Assembly: GCF_000835495.1 (NCBI RefSeq)
Contig: NW_015622546.1
Span: 994,883 to 1,058,882, forward strand
Direction of reading: 5' to 3'
Length of the DNA: 64,000 nucleotides
Source of the DNA: Cladophialophora immunda
Lineage: Eukaryota > Ascomycota > Eurotiomycetes > Chaetothyriales > Herpotrichiellaceae
The position numbers and the translations under genes are program-made. Positions 43,934 through 54,728 of this stretch are shown here, piece by piece. The notes under the pieces were generated by a model. The model was not told the DNA's origin. It was given only the letters and a program-made list of their open reading frames with translations, and searched no databases. The stretch's first letter is position 1, and every line of letters begins with the position of its first letter.

Positions 43934-45533
43934 ATGGCAGACCAAGAAGATCCTGTAGCAGACGAGGTGAATGAACAGCCTGTGATCGCTGCTGAAGAAG
44001 ACGAGGGAGTCGGGGATTGGTAAGTTCCCAATGACACGCACAGAAACCTTTTCTTTGCCCTCTGGCAATATGCAATCTCACAGCATTTTGATTTGACCAT
44101 CCCATGAGACAGAGACAACGCATCCACCGCTTCACTGCGTTCAAGCTTACTGCAACCCGTCTATTCCCATGGCAGGCAATATCAGCGCTACAGAGATGGA
44201 GGTATGTGTATCTCCTTTCGAAGACGGCCTGGTGGATCAAGGCCATTCACCTTGCCTTAGAATATCACCGACCGAACGACGAAGTGAGTCTGTCCCACCA
44301 TAAGACCCGTGAACTCAGCGTCTCAAGACAAGACAGGAGGAGCTCAAACGCCTTGACCTGATGGATGAAATGTTCTTCCTCATCAACAAACGCCGGCTGC
44401 ATCTGGCGCCCATCGGCAACCTCGGGCTCAGGGTCCTCGATATTGGCTTTGGGACCGGAACTTGGACCATAGCCATGGGCGACACGTATCCCCAGGCAGA
44501 AATCATCGGGTCGACATCAGCGCTTCAGCTCCCGAATGGGTGCCTCCGAACACGAGGTTCGAGATTGCAGATATAGAGGATGAGGGGACGATCAGTGCTC
44601 CCTTTGATTACATCCACTGCAGGTACATGGCAGGTGCCATCAAAGATTGGCCGCAACTCATGCATCGGACATTTGAGTGAGTAATTCATCACTGCGACCC
44701 ATTGCTTTCCCCGAAGACCTCGAAGCTTTGGAGTCTCTATAACTTACTCTGACTCCATGTTTGATCCCGCAGGAATCTCAAGCCAGGAGCATGGGCCGAA
44801 TTTGCCGATCTCGACATCGACTACTACAGCCAGGACGGCACTCTGGCCGAAGAGGACGCCATCTCACGTTGGATCCAGATCGCTGCTCAAGGCATGGAAG
44901 ATTTGGGTCGCACTTTAAGACCCGGCAAAAGACTCGAGGGCTGGATGAGGGATGCAGGGTTCGTGAATGTGAATGTTAGTCGGCTTTCATATTCTCTCCC
45001 AAGTGGTTTGTTTCCTGTCCCTTCCCTGACTCGGTGTGTATACATTTATAGGTCGTCCGCAGTCCCGTGCCTGTGGGGGACCTGGCCCAAGAACAAGAGG
45101 CTGGTGAGTGACGGCTATTGTGTCTTTTCGATTTCGCCTAGATTCTCTGCAGTTTCGTGGTTGCTGAGGCATGGGTTTACTTACTTCATATCTTCTGTTT
45201 TTCCCTCTATCCGCAGAAACGAATAGGCCTTCTCAGTTTCATCCAGCTTCACGAAGGGCTCACGGGCCTTAACGCCCGACTGTTCTGCGACTTTCTACGC
45301 TGGAGTCGACAAGATCTGGACATCCTGCTGATGGAGGTTCGCAACGACTTTAAAAATCCAGCTATCCACAGTATATACGACATGTGAGTTTTCTATCCGT
45401 GGCTCGAGGAGGACGGCGGTCAAAAAGTCAAGACGCAAGTGATGACTTTTGCCCGACACTGATGTTTGATGCCAATGCAGAAGCTAACCGTCCTAAAAGG
45501 TACACTGTTTGGGGACAAAAACCCGGGCCTTGA
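43934..45533 (+). pseudogene. LaeA-like SAM methyltransferase, frameshifted
   Basis: Class I methyltransferase of the LaeA-like group. Exons by similarity: 43934-44019, about 44113-44201, 44261-44283 (23 nt), 44337-44676, 44773-44974, 45052-45103, 45217-45383 and 45500-45533. Seen: STASLRSSLLQ, EYHRPNDE, the SAM motif VLDIGFGTGTW, APEWVPPNTRFEIADIED, DYIHCRYMAG, WIQIAAQGMEDLG, TWPKNKRL and a YTVWGQKPGP end. Three defects: every AG near 44113 joins exon 1 (ending in TG) to a stop; in exon 4 the G run at 44508-44510 is one short for the family frame; in exon 6 the G run at 45075-45079 is one long. It is either a decayed gene or a gene with homopolymer sequencing errors. Confidence 0.78.
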
Positions 45534-45973
45534 ATGTGAGATGAGAACCCAACGCAGGAGCAGGTTCTTCTTCTGTACCGCTACCAGTCACGTTGCGTTG
45601 ACCGCTTTGATCTTGGCCTTGACGAATTGCCAATGATTGTCTTATCATGGTGCAAATTCATCATCCGCAAACACGCTAGTCGCTACGCCTTGACGCACCC
45701 TGCCTAGCAGTTACCATCCCAGATTTTCAAACATTGGGTGAAGTGCGACAAGGAAACCCAACGTACTTGACGTGGGAACGAGGGCTATCCGGTAAACGGG
45801 GGTAGTATAGAGGTATGTAGGCGGGGGCGTTTATGATAAATCTATAGACAATGGCAATCACAGAGCTTGTGATATCTGCATCTAGCATGTCTCTCGCTTG
45901 ACTCCCTTCCCCCAGCAAGCAAAAGCGAGAAAATACCACGATACATCCAGCAGGATGATTATGAACACTCGGG
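45534..45973. other. convergent spacer
   Basis: 440 bp between the methyltransferase remnant and the HET gene; no coding signal. Confidence 0.5.
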
Positions 45974-48352
45974 TCAATCCAGCACGACGAGCTCCCTCTC
46001 CTTCTCGAGCCGAAGCCAGTCGTCCATCTTGATCGAGAGCGTGCCCTCGCGGCAGAAATGGCCGTCTTCGTCACCGCGCGAAAGCACCAAGCAGTGCACG
46101 GCGCGATCCCAGATCTCAAAGACCACACCGGGAGGGTCCTCATCACTCTCTCCCCTTTCCTCGTCTTTCAGTTGAGAGTTCCGGTCTGATGCCGCGAGGA
46201 TGTCTTGACTGCTAGGCAGCCTCGCGCCCTCCACGGCCACCGCGACGAGAATCACAGCGACCGACGCCGCGTCGTGGCCAGCCTGGGCGATCCTCTCCGC
46301 CACGTCCTCGGAGACGCACAGGTCCTGGACCCGCAGCCTCTTCTGCCGGGCTGGGACGCGGATGCTCGACGCGTGTCGTTCGTAGTGGATCTCGAGGGAC
46401 GCCGCATCGACGAGCGCGCTCGCGCACAGCGCCCAGAACACGAGGCCGGCCGACTCGTCTCGCAGCGGGAGGCCGCTTGTCCACATGTCGTAGGGGCGGG
46501 CCAGGACCGTGGCGCCCGCGTCGTACCCGCTGGGGATGTCGTTCCACGCCCGGCCCTGCCGGTGGAGGTAGGTCGGGTACCGGAAGCACTTGACGCAGGA
46601 TCTCCAGCCGTGGCCGTGGGCGGCGCGTGAGGCAAAGCGCGGGAAGACGACCTGGCCCAGCCACGCCATCCACGACCACGAGGGGGCCTCAGCAAAGGCC
46701 CGCCGGCGCTTCACCACCCCGCGGGTCGCGGAGGGTCCGCCACGCACGCCCCAGCAGAGGAAGGCCTCGAAGTGCGGCTCCGGCAGACCCCAGACGAAGG
46801 ACGACCCGGGGGTCATAGACGAGATATACCACATGAGTCCCTCGAGCGCGTTCTTGATGTCGCTCTCGTATGACAGCTTGCGTCTGGTGTAGCATTCGAC
46901 CAGGGTGGCGGCGTCCGAGAGGTCCGCCGGGCGCGGCTGCTGCTCCTCAAGGCCGGGATGGGCAGCAGAGCCATCGTCTATGACCCCTATTGCGTCGCTG
47001 CTCTGTTCTTCCGCGAAGAGGGAGGACTCGAGCCGAGGCCGGTTCAGGCCGTCGTACTTTGCGAACCGGAACCTCTCCTCGGCCACGTCCAGCCCTTCGG
47101 CCCAGTCGGCCGCCCGGCACACCCAGATGACCTGCTGGTCGCAGAAGAGCAAGGTCTGTCTGGACAGGAGGAACTCCTGGAGCGTCCAGGCGCGGCTGGG
47201 CCATCCGCCACCGCTCGCGGACAGCGACGCAGGGGATCGTTCTGGCTGGTGCGGGATCTCGACCAGACCAAACTGCGCGGTGCTGGTGTGGAGCAGAGGG
47301 AGCCGGTCGGAGCTGACGCCGGGCAGGCCCTCGTGGCAGTTCGTGCCCGCCACCGCGGCGACGGTCAGGCGCGAGTACGTGTAGATGACGTCCATGTCGA
47401 AGATGTTCTGGGCCTTGTCCTCGTCGTCGTCCTGGAGGATCGAGATGACGTTCGCCCAGAAGTACCGGATGCCCACCGCCCGCGCCACCTGCATCGCATC
47501 CTCGACCGTCTGGGACAGCCTGGGGATGCCCCCGGGTCTCGAGTACGCGGCCAGATTCGCCGTCGTCAGGCGGACATCCTGCTCCGCGACGCCCCAGACG
47601 TAGCTCAACGCGGCGTACCCGCCGTCGATGTCTTGGATGCTGAGCGTCTTGAGGCACCGCTGCGACACGTCCACCACTCGCAGCTCCGTCGTCTTGCCGC
47701 TGCGCGAGAGGAAACTCTCGGCCGTGCGCGCGGGGGAATGCTGCAGCTCGCAAGTCTCAAGCCAGCCCCTGACCTGCGCTAGATCAAAGCGCGGCGACAC
47801 CAAGCGCCCGACGAAGGACGGCACGGTCTCCTTCCCACGCATCTGCTGGCGACGACCCAACAACGCAAAGGACGCGCTCTCGCCGTGGTGGAAATGCGGA
47901 TGGAACGAGAGACTGAAGCACATCAAGTGCGTCGCGCGGGGGCTGCCTTCTCCTTGTCCCTCTTGTTCTTGTCCATCTCTCCCATGGCGGTCCCCGACAA
48001 CAACAGCGCCATACTTGCGCGTGTAGACGTGCACGGGAACCCTCTCGCCAGCAGCCCTGTCAATATCCGCGGCCTCAAAGCGGCGCTCAAGCAGCTGGTG
48101 GCAGAAAGCGCAACAGGGACATTGCGCACTCCGGGCCCGCAGCTCTTGCACCGTCCCCAGGGAAACCAGGAACAGCGCCGACTCGACTAGCCTGGCGGCC
48201 GCAGCGGGCGCGACGGTTCCGTCCAGGAGCCGCACTTCGGTGCTGGTGGTAAACAGCTCTGGCGCGTCGGTGTGGACGACTCGGGGCAGCCCGGCGTCCA
48301 TCCAGTCGACACTGCGGCATGTCGAGCAGAGCGGCTCCCCTGCTGCGGCCAT
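45974..48352 (-). CDS. HET-domain protein with an atypical core motif
   Basis: Heterokaryon-incompatibility domain protein, one exon, 792 residues from 48352 (an upstream ATG at 48388 adds 12). HET proteins trigger cell death on fusion of unlike hyphae. The domain starts at about residue 245 with YAALSYVWG, continues with LSQTVEDAMQVARAVGIRYFW, and ends after DVIYTYSRLTVAAVAGTN and GGWPSRAWTLQEFLLSRQTL. The usual W-(I/V)-D-x-(L/I)-C-I-x-Q-D block reads WANVISILQDD (299-309), so the conserved Asp and Cys are missing. The N-terminus has two cysteine clusters (CSTC, CPCCAFC), perhaps metal-binding. Long open frames on the other strand (46205, 46958 and others) are shadows caused by high GC. Sequence is richer in GC than its neighbours. 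Confidence 0.88.
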   Translation of the reverse strand: MAAAGEPLCSTCRSVDWMDAGLPRVVHTDAPELFTTSTEVRLLDGTVAPAAAARLVESALFLVSLGTVQELRARSAQCPCCAFCHQLLERRFEAADIDRAAGERVPVHVYTRKYGAVVVGDRHGRDGQEQEGQGEGSPRATHLMCFSLSFHPHFHHGESASFALLGRRQQMRGKETVPSFVGRLVSPRFDLAQVRGWLETCELQHSPARTAESFLSRSGKTTELRVVDVSQRCLKTLSIQDIDGGYAALSYVWGVAEQDVRLTTANLAAYSRPGGIPRLSQTVEDAMQVARAVGIRYFWANVISILQDDDEDKAQNIFDMDVIYTYSRLTVAAVAGTNCHEGLPGVSSDRLPLLHTSTAQFGLVEIPHQPERSPASLSASGGGWPSRAWTLQEFLLSRQTLLFCDQQVIWVCRAADWAEGLDVAEERFRFAKYDGLNRPRLESSLFAEEQSSDAIGVIDDGSAAHPGLEEQQPRPADLSDAATLVECYTRRKLSYESDIKNALEGLMWYISSMTPGSSFVWGLPEPHFEAFLCWGVRGGPSATRGVVKRRRAFAEAPSWSWMAWLGQVVFPRFASRAAHGHGWRSCVKCFRYPTYLHRQGRAWNDIPSGYDAGATVLARPYDMWTSGLPLRDESAGLVFWALCASALVDAASLEIHYERHASSIRVPARQKRLRVQDLCVSEDVAERIAQAGHDAASVAVILVAVAVEGARLPSSQDILAASDRNSQLKDEERGESDEDPPGVVFEIWDRAVHCLVLSRGDEDGHFCREGTLSIKMDDWLRLEKERELVVLD

Positions 48353-48913
48353 GGTTCCTGTGTGAGGATCATGTGAGGAGCGGTACAAAGCGGGGGAGTG
48401 GTGAACAACTGAAGTTGGGTGTAAAGACCAAGGAAAGAAATATTAGAGGCTCGATATCTGCTACCACGTTCGCACTCTTTTGACAATGTATGTGATCCCT
48501 TAAGGCGAACAAGCGAGAGACAGCTGGATTCCAGTTCTACTACGAATGCATCTCTGAGTCTGGAAAGCACATTGTGAAGAAGACCAGATATTCACTAAGG
48601 AATCGGGTTCGACCAGACAACACCATCCATCGTAAGGTCAAGTACATGACAACTTGGCTTGCTGTTCACTGTTTGCTGTGTGCAGTGCTCCACAGAGACC
48701 TATGCGCCTTGATCTTCCCTCGACGAAACACTGCTGGATCCTCCACGTCTCGAGTATACGGACGCCGCTCTTCAATCTAGTCCAACGAGCCATGACGCCT
48801 GCACCACACGCTGCCGTCCCACTCTAGGGGGTATCTCGCTGTCCATCACAATCATTTTACAACGTGGTCACGTCGCAGGCCACAAGTTTGATCCTTGACC
48901 TTTGGGAGACCAC
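48353..48913. other. spacer
   Basis: Promoter of the HET gene and 3' flank of the Baeyer-Villiger gene. A 68-codon plus frame at 48574 shows no similarity to anything I know. Confidence 0.45.
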
Positions 48914-50663
48914 TCATGCCGTGGCGGTGGAGTATTTCCAGCCCTGCATATCATTCTCTAGACTGCGGTTCAAAGTGTTGACGTACTCAACCATGCCGCC
49001 GGACCTGCAGAGCTGTTAACCAGTCTTCTCCCAAGAAACGGCGGGTCAGATGGATCATCACTTACCAGTTCAGTGGCTCGACTTTTCGGCCTGGGATGTT
49101 GGCGCCCTGGTACCAACTCTTGGCCATGGGGAACAGAGTCGCATCCCACTTCTCGTTCATCCTCTTGCACCAGTCTTCCTCAGACTCGGGAGTGGCTTCA
49201 AGCCTAGTGATGCCCTTGTCCTTGATCTCCTTGAACGTCTTCTCAACCCACTCAGCTTGGAACTGCGTGCAGGTCGGGCCTGAACTAAAGGCAGTGGGTG
49301 CCTGAGGTCCGTACAAAAAGAACATGTTGGGGAATTCGGGCATGGCAATACCCATGGCCGTCTTGGTGCCATCTTTCCAGTGATCAGCAATTGTGCCACC
49401 CTTGGTGCCCTGGATGTTGAGTTGAGCCAGCGAGCCCGTGACCGAGTCGAAGCCGGTGGCCAGGATGATGACGTCCACCTCAACAAGACCCTGTTTGGTT
49501 TTGAGACCAGTGGCGGTGACTTCTTCAATGGGATTCTCGTTGACATCAATGATCTTCACGTTGGGTTGATCAACCACTTCGTAGAACCTCTGTTCAAGAG
49601 ACGGGCGCTTAGTGCCCCATGGATGTGGAGGCACCTCAGGGGCCAGGAGCCTCTGTTTCTCGGGATCCTTGACGCGTTTCAAGACCTGCTGGCGCCAGAA
49701 CTGGTAGGCGGGTTCATTGGCCTTGAGGTCGAACAGCATGTCCTTGTACGTGGCAAGCCAGAACTTGAAACCGCCTTCCTCGACCATGAGGTTGTGGTAC
49801 ACCTTTTCGCGCTCCTCGGGCGTGTCGTCAAAGGTGTTTTTCTCCATAAAGTCGTAGGTGAATCCGGCAAAGGTGTTGCGGGTCTTCTCCATTTCCGTCT
49901 CATACCAGCCATTCTTCTTTTTCTCCTCCTCTTCCTTGGGGTCGAGCAGGCGCTGGTTCATGGGTAGGCACATGTTGGGTGTTCTCTGGTAGACAGTCAA
50001 CTCCTTTACCACCGGGCCAATTTCCTGGATGACTTGGATTCCAGATGCACCAGTGCCGATTTCAGCAACTCGCTTGCCCTTCAAATTCACGCCGTGCTGA
50101 GGCCACACGGCGGTATGGTAGATGTCGCCCTTGAAGTTGCCGAGCCCGGGGAACGGAGGCGTATAGCGTTTGCTGGCGAACCCGATGCAGGGGATGAACC
50201 ACTTGGCGTAAATTTCGGTTCCGTCCGAGCACTCAACCAACCACTGTTGGCGACCTTCGTCAAAGATGGCGCTATCCACATGCTTGTTGAACGAGGTGTA
50301 GTCACGAACATTCCATTTCTTCTCGACGTGTTCAAAATAGCGGCGGAGATCTTGCCAGCCTGGGTATCGCTCCTTGAAGGTGAAATCTTCCCACAGCTCC
50401 TTATCAAAGAGCTGGTAGATGGGCGTATCGGTATCCACGCGGGCACCGGGATAGCAGTTCCAGTACCAGATACCGCCGCTGGCAGATCCTTTCTCGAAGA
50501 TACGAACGCTGTAGCCGAGTTTTCGCAGGCTTTTCGGTAACAGTCAGCCTCTAGGCACACGATGGACGATCGAATATAGCACTCACCGGTTCAACAAAGT
50601 GAAAGAGGCAAAGCCAGCTCCAACAAGCAGGACATCAACCTCCTCGATCTGATGAGAACCCAT
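48914..50663 (-). CDS. Baeyer-Villiger flavin monooxygenase
   Basis: FAD/NADPH enzyme that inserts oxygen next to a ketone to give an ester or lactone, 543 residues. Exons: 50663-50587, 50529-49066 and 49004-48914. Exon 1 ends in the FAD motif region VLLVGAGFASFTLLNR; exon 2 brings WYWNCYPGARVDTDTPIYQL, the family fingerprint FKGDIYHTAVWP (FxGxxxHxxxWP), the NADP motif GTGASG and the ATGFD block. The short last exon adds a 30-residue tail ending KYSTATA. Without it, translation runs into the intron and stops directly after PLNW. Layout is that of cyclohexanone/phenylacetone-type enzymes, including fungal steroid and cycloalkanone oxidisers. Cytosolic. The FAD motif has Ala-Ser where GG is usual. 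Confidence 0.94.
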
Positions 50664-52205
50664 GACTGTCAGAGGATTCGGGTAAGGGCAGTCTCCAATG
50701 AGCGGTGTTCAGCGATTGAGGTCGGGACGAAGACGAAGAGATGCAGAGGACTGGCGGCACAGCATCTGCGGGCGGTGGCCGCGAGCTTTTTGTATCTCTT
50801 GTTGACATACCCCGCGTCCCCTTGCCACCCCCGATTAACCCCAGATAGACATGATGTGTGTCGATCAGCATCCGGGATCCGGAGCCTGGTGAACGTCCGA
50901 GAGTGAGGGGTTGCAAGCGGGCCAAAGGAGTGGCGGGTGTGAAAATGGATTAGGAAGACTCAGACAAGCTCAGGAATGCTAGCGATGATGGCATCCCCGT
51001 GAACGACGGCGGGTCGTGGTCCGGATGGAAGGCCTTCCAAAACGCGGTGATCCGCGTGGAGCAGGAACCCCCTCGGCGGACTGAAGACGCCAGCCAAATC
51101 AGTTGGAAGCGCCGTGAATGGCGGAAAGGTTCCATTCTGGTAATACAGGAGTCTGGGTAAGTGTGGGGGAAAGAGGAGCTTCGTGGGAGGTGGTGGATCT
51201 GGTGTGGATGCGGTGGTCAATTCTCGTAACGAGGATCACGGATCTTAGTCGAGATTGATGACAGAGAATCATCCGGGATAGAGGATCCCTAAAGCTTCAG
51301 TAAGGCCTAGAAGTATCTGCGGCAACTGCATTGGGTCTTAGCAGGGAGCATCTCGTTGGGTGCTTGTGGTCCAGGTTTTACCTGGTTGGAGATAGACGAG
51401 GAGATGCAACAGCTCTAAGCAGTGGCTCAGACCTAATTCGTCGAGTTGCGGGGGAGTGGAAGGGCCACATCATGACGTGGACAATGTGATTCCGAGAAAA
51501 CGACGAGCAATACTCCGGTTGCGGGTCTAGAAGCAGTGGTGGCAGTAAGAGGAAGAGATGGAGTGGTGCAAGGAGAGACTGACACATGACGGCCTGTTGA
51601 GGGGGAGTGGTGGTGGTATTTGGCTGCGAGGATCTCGTCCAGCTCACCTCACCTCATGCCCTAGGTACTCACTGGTTGTTCTATCTACATATGTACCTAC
51701 CTTGGTACCTATGCATCACCAGCTCCTTAGTTCGCACCCTGTCCACGTCTCTCGACTACCCAGATAGACACGCCGGATGTCTTCACTTGCTCCTCGCATC
51801 CACCGTCCACCCGTCCTCTAGACAAGACTCGTCCAAGGTTCTCTCGTCCTCGTATTTCCCCGCAACGCCACCGAGAAAGCCACAAGCATTTCCGCAGCCT
51901 CCAAAGCCGAGGTCGATCAAGCCTGACGATTTGCTCCCCTGCATGTCGGCGAAATGCAACCGCCCCGGAGAAATGGAATGCCTCAGGCGCTTGGGAAGAG
52001 TTGGATACCATTTTCCGAGATCGACATTATCCGATCACATTTCTCGAAGCTGGCTAGTATAATCGACGTTGCTGCTTGCTACACTTTGTTACAATGGCGA
52101 GTTCGACAAAGACACCCGCTGAAGATGCCCGCTCAACGAGATCCGCGCCGCTCCAATGTCTAACGAGGGTCAACGCCTCTGGTGGCCGAGAGCCTCGTGA
52201 CGCCT
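50664..52205. other. intergenic with one doubtful small frame
   Basis: 1.5 kb without a supportable gene. A minus-strand frame at 51220-50960 (86 codons, Pro-rich) has coding-like composition and a full start and stop, but no recognisable domain. Confidence 0.4.
50960..51220 (-). CDS. small hypothetical protein (doubtful)
   Basis: 86 codons, beginning MTTASTPDPPPPTKLLFPP. Proline-rich N-terminus and a more ordered second half (FLLHADHRVLEGLPSGPRP). No membrane helix and no known motif. Composition looks more like protein than most spacer frames, but length and lack of similarity leave it uncertain; it may equally be leader sequence of the Baeyer-Villiger gene. Confidence 0.2.
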   Translation of the reverse strand: MTTASTPDPPPPTKLLFPPHLPRLLYYQNGTFPPFTALPTDLAGVFSPPRGFLLHADHRVLEGLPSGPRPAVVHGDAIIASIPELV

Positions 52206-54728
52206 TCAAGGATGGTCCAGAACGCCGGGGTCTCGATCCTGGGACATTGTTCTCTCACTGCCCGCGCCGTCCTCCTCTCGGCGTTTCTGCTCTTCGAGAT
52301 CCCTGGTGTAATGCTTCGCCTTCTCCGTTTGCGTTGTGTCGGAACGAAGACTTGCTTCCAGACGCTCGAAGAGTCGTTCCAGCAACCATTCAGCTTCTTC
52401 CTTGTCACCCATCAATGGACTTTGTGCACCTATCCAGCTCCATTTGGCGACCTGAACGTCCTGGTCCTCCTGCCTCTCCCCATCAAACGCCGCTCCCTTC
52501 CTCCCGATGTCGAGGTTGCCACCCTCGTTGTTGTTCTCCTTAGCCTCGCGGGCTTCCTTTGCCATTTCGCCATGGGTCGGAGCTCGGCGGTGATATGAGG
52601 GATCTGCCTCATCCTCGCCCAGCAATTTGAGAAAGTATTGCCACTCATCATAGCTGTACTTTTTGGGCGTTGCTGCCGACGCATCTGCATACACCCTTCG
52701 AATTTGAGAGATCAGCAAGCGGCGATAGTGATGGACATCTGTCGGAACCAAAGTGAGCCACTTGAACCATGATACCTGGATATGGACGCCTCTTACCTTC
52801 TTGCCCACGGTCGCCCTTGTCTCTCGCATCCGACTCTTCCTGTTTCTCCTCCTCCTCGAAGTCGGCAGCCAGGCGATCTTTGGTGTCGTTGTCTTTTTCA
52901 CCCTTCTTGCGTTTCCTCACACCATTGCGGAAGAGGCGTGCAAGGCCAGGATGCAGTTCCTGGTACCCAGATCCACCCCCGGTCTCTGAGCCCTTTTCCA
53001 CATCTCGGGAACCTGAAGATCGAGGGTCCAGTTGTCCAAGAGTGGCCTTGTACACGCCATGCTTGAGCCGATTTGCTATAGTATCTTCACTGCTGGGAAG
53101 CACAGTGATCTCCCCCAGCCAGATGGTGACGTCTTTGACGGCCTTGACCACGGTGTCTCCCATGTCGGAGATGAGAATCGTCAAGGTAGGGACGGCGAGC
53201 AGAGTCCAAAAGACAAAAAATGGCTTTCCACTGTTAGACATGGGCTGGAAATCCCCGTATCCGATGGTCAATAGCGTCGTGTATGAAAAGTAGAGTGATC
53301 CGAAATACGACCAGTCCTGGTTCCTTTCGGCATGTTCGAAGACTAAAGCCCCAATCGTCCACTACCGGTGGTCAGCGAGGTTCCTGCGGGAGACAAATGC
53401 TGCACCTACCAAGAAAGCAAAAGCAAATGTCGATATAAGCAAACTCATGTACTTGCGCTCTGTGGCAGCGTACTCCTGGACTTTCCGCATTGCCTCGAAC
53501 TCGGCCTGTCTCCTCTCCAGCTCGGATATCTCCCCATCCCCTGGATCCACGGTCAATGCCTTGGTGGTGTTTTTCTCGAGCCCCAGCGCCCCCTTGCGTC
53601 TCAAGAGGCTCTTCTTCTTACCGACCCTCTCGATCTCCTTGAGCAATCGCACGCGGGTCTTCTCCGTCAATCGGGCTGCCATCTTCTTTTTCCCCCTCTC
53701 CAGAATCAATGACCGAATAGACCCGACCACCAAACCCAAAATGATGATGCCGCCCATCGCAAAGGGAAACAGCAGTCCTCTCCCCAGGTGGGTCTTTGGT
53801 GTATAATCATCACCAATACCAATTGTCAGAGAAGTGAATTCCGCCCAATACACTGCATCCAGGAACTTCCATCCTTCAATGTGTGAGTACACTAACGCCC
53901 CCAAGAGTTGATACAGCAAGAACATAATGGTCTGCAACATCAACGTCCTCTGCGCCACCGTAAGTTTGAACTCTTTACTGTAATGCCCTTTGTACGCCCC
54001 GTACACTGTAAAACACATTAAGTATGAAATTATCTGGTATAATCCCGCCGCGAAGATGGCGTAGTAATATGCCTGGGAGAGAGCCTGGCTTTTGACACCA
54101 GGAGCGTCAAAGTCGGAGGATGCGACGGCAACCAAGCCGATCAGGAGCACCGAGGCGATCCAGAAGCCGAGTATGGTGATGGGTTGGGCGATTCGGAAGG
54201 GGACACGGCGCGCCATGTTGAGGAGGAGGGACATGTTGGCAACAAGGGCGAAGGCCAGGGAGACGGCGTTGACGGCGATAAGCCTACACCAGATATTCCT
54301 TAGTACTGTGTAGGATTTGTCTTTCCTTTCCTTCGGCAATACTGGGGAGGGCCGCATCGTGCGAGCATGACTTACCAAGCTGGGTCTTTAATGTCAATTC
54401 CATGCTCCTCTGTCCCTCCCGGGGGAATTTCGACCCTCCAGTTCTCCACCAGCGCACAGATACTGAATGCGTTCGCCATTGGGCCAAAAGTACCCGCCAC
54501 GAGGGGGACGCCTGTCGAAGCATACCACCACCTCGCTGGCATAAGAAAGTTCCGCTCTTGCTCTTCTTCCGACATTTTGTCGTAGGTCTGTTCTGGGGAT
54601 TCATCTCGGCGTTGGAAAGGGGATGATGTTTGGGGATTGTGGTGAGATGCAGGGGGGCGGTCTTCGACATTTTCCTTGAGAATCGCAGAGGCGTCGGCTA
54701 TGGGTTCATCAAGGCCTGGATCGTTCAT
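52206..54728 (-). CDS. TOK1-like outward-rectifying potassium channel
   Basis: Plasma-membrane K+ channel of the fungal TOK type, with eight helices and two pore loops; 774 residues. Exons: 54728-54376, 54283-53410, 53361-52797 and 52738-52206. Filters: first pore TIGIGDD (271-277), second pore TIGYGDF (441-447), both with the GxGD core. Exon 1 carries the cytosolic N-terminus and part of the first helix (WWYASTGVPLVAGTFGPMAN). Between the pores is a charged linker with basic runs (KKKMAAR, GKKKSLLRRK). The long C-terminus is acidic and then basic, ending with a coiled, Glu/Arg-rich stretch (EEAEWLLERLFERLE). All introns are GT-AG, 49-92 bp. It should release K+ on depolarisation and tune membrane potential. 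Confidence 0.93.

Noticed and set aside
46205..47782. Long plus-strand frames (up to 274 codons) opposite the HET gene
   Set aside because: Arg/Pro/Gly-rich shadow frames in GC-rich DNA; the minus strand has the HET blocks.
38735..50663. Secondary-metabolite biosynthetic cluster
   Set aside because: No PKS, NRPS, terpene cyclase or DMATS gene is present; the oxygenases alone do not make a biosynthetic cluster.
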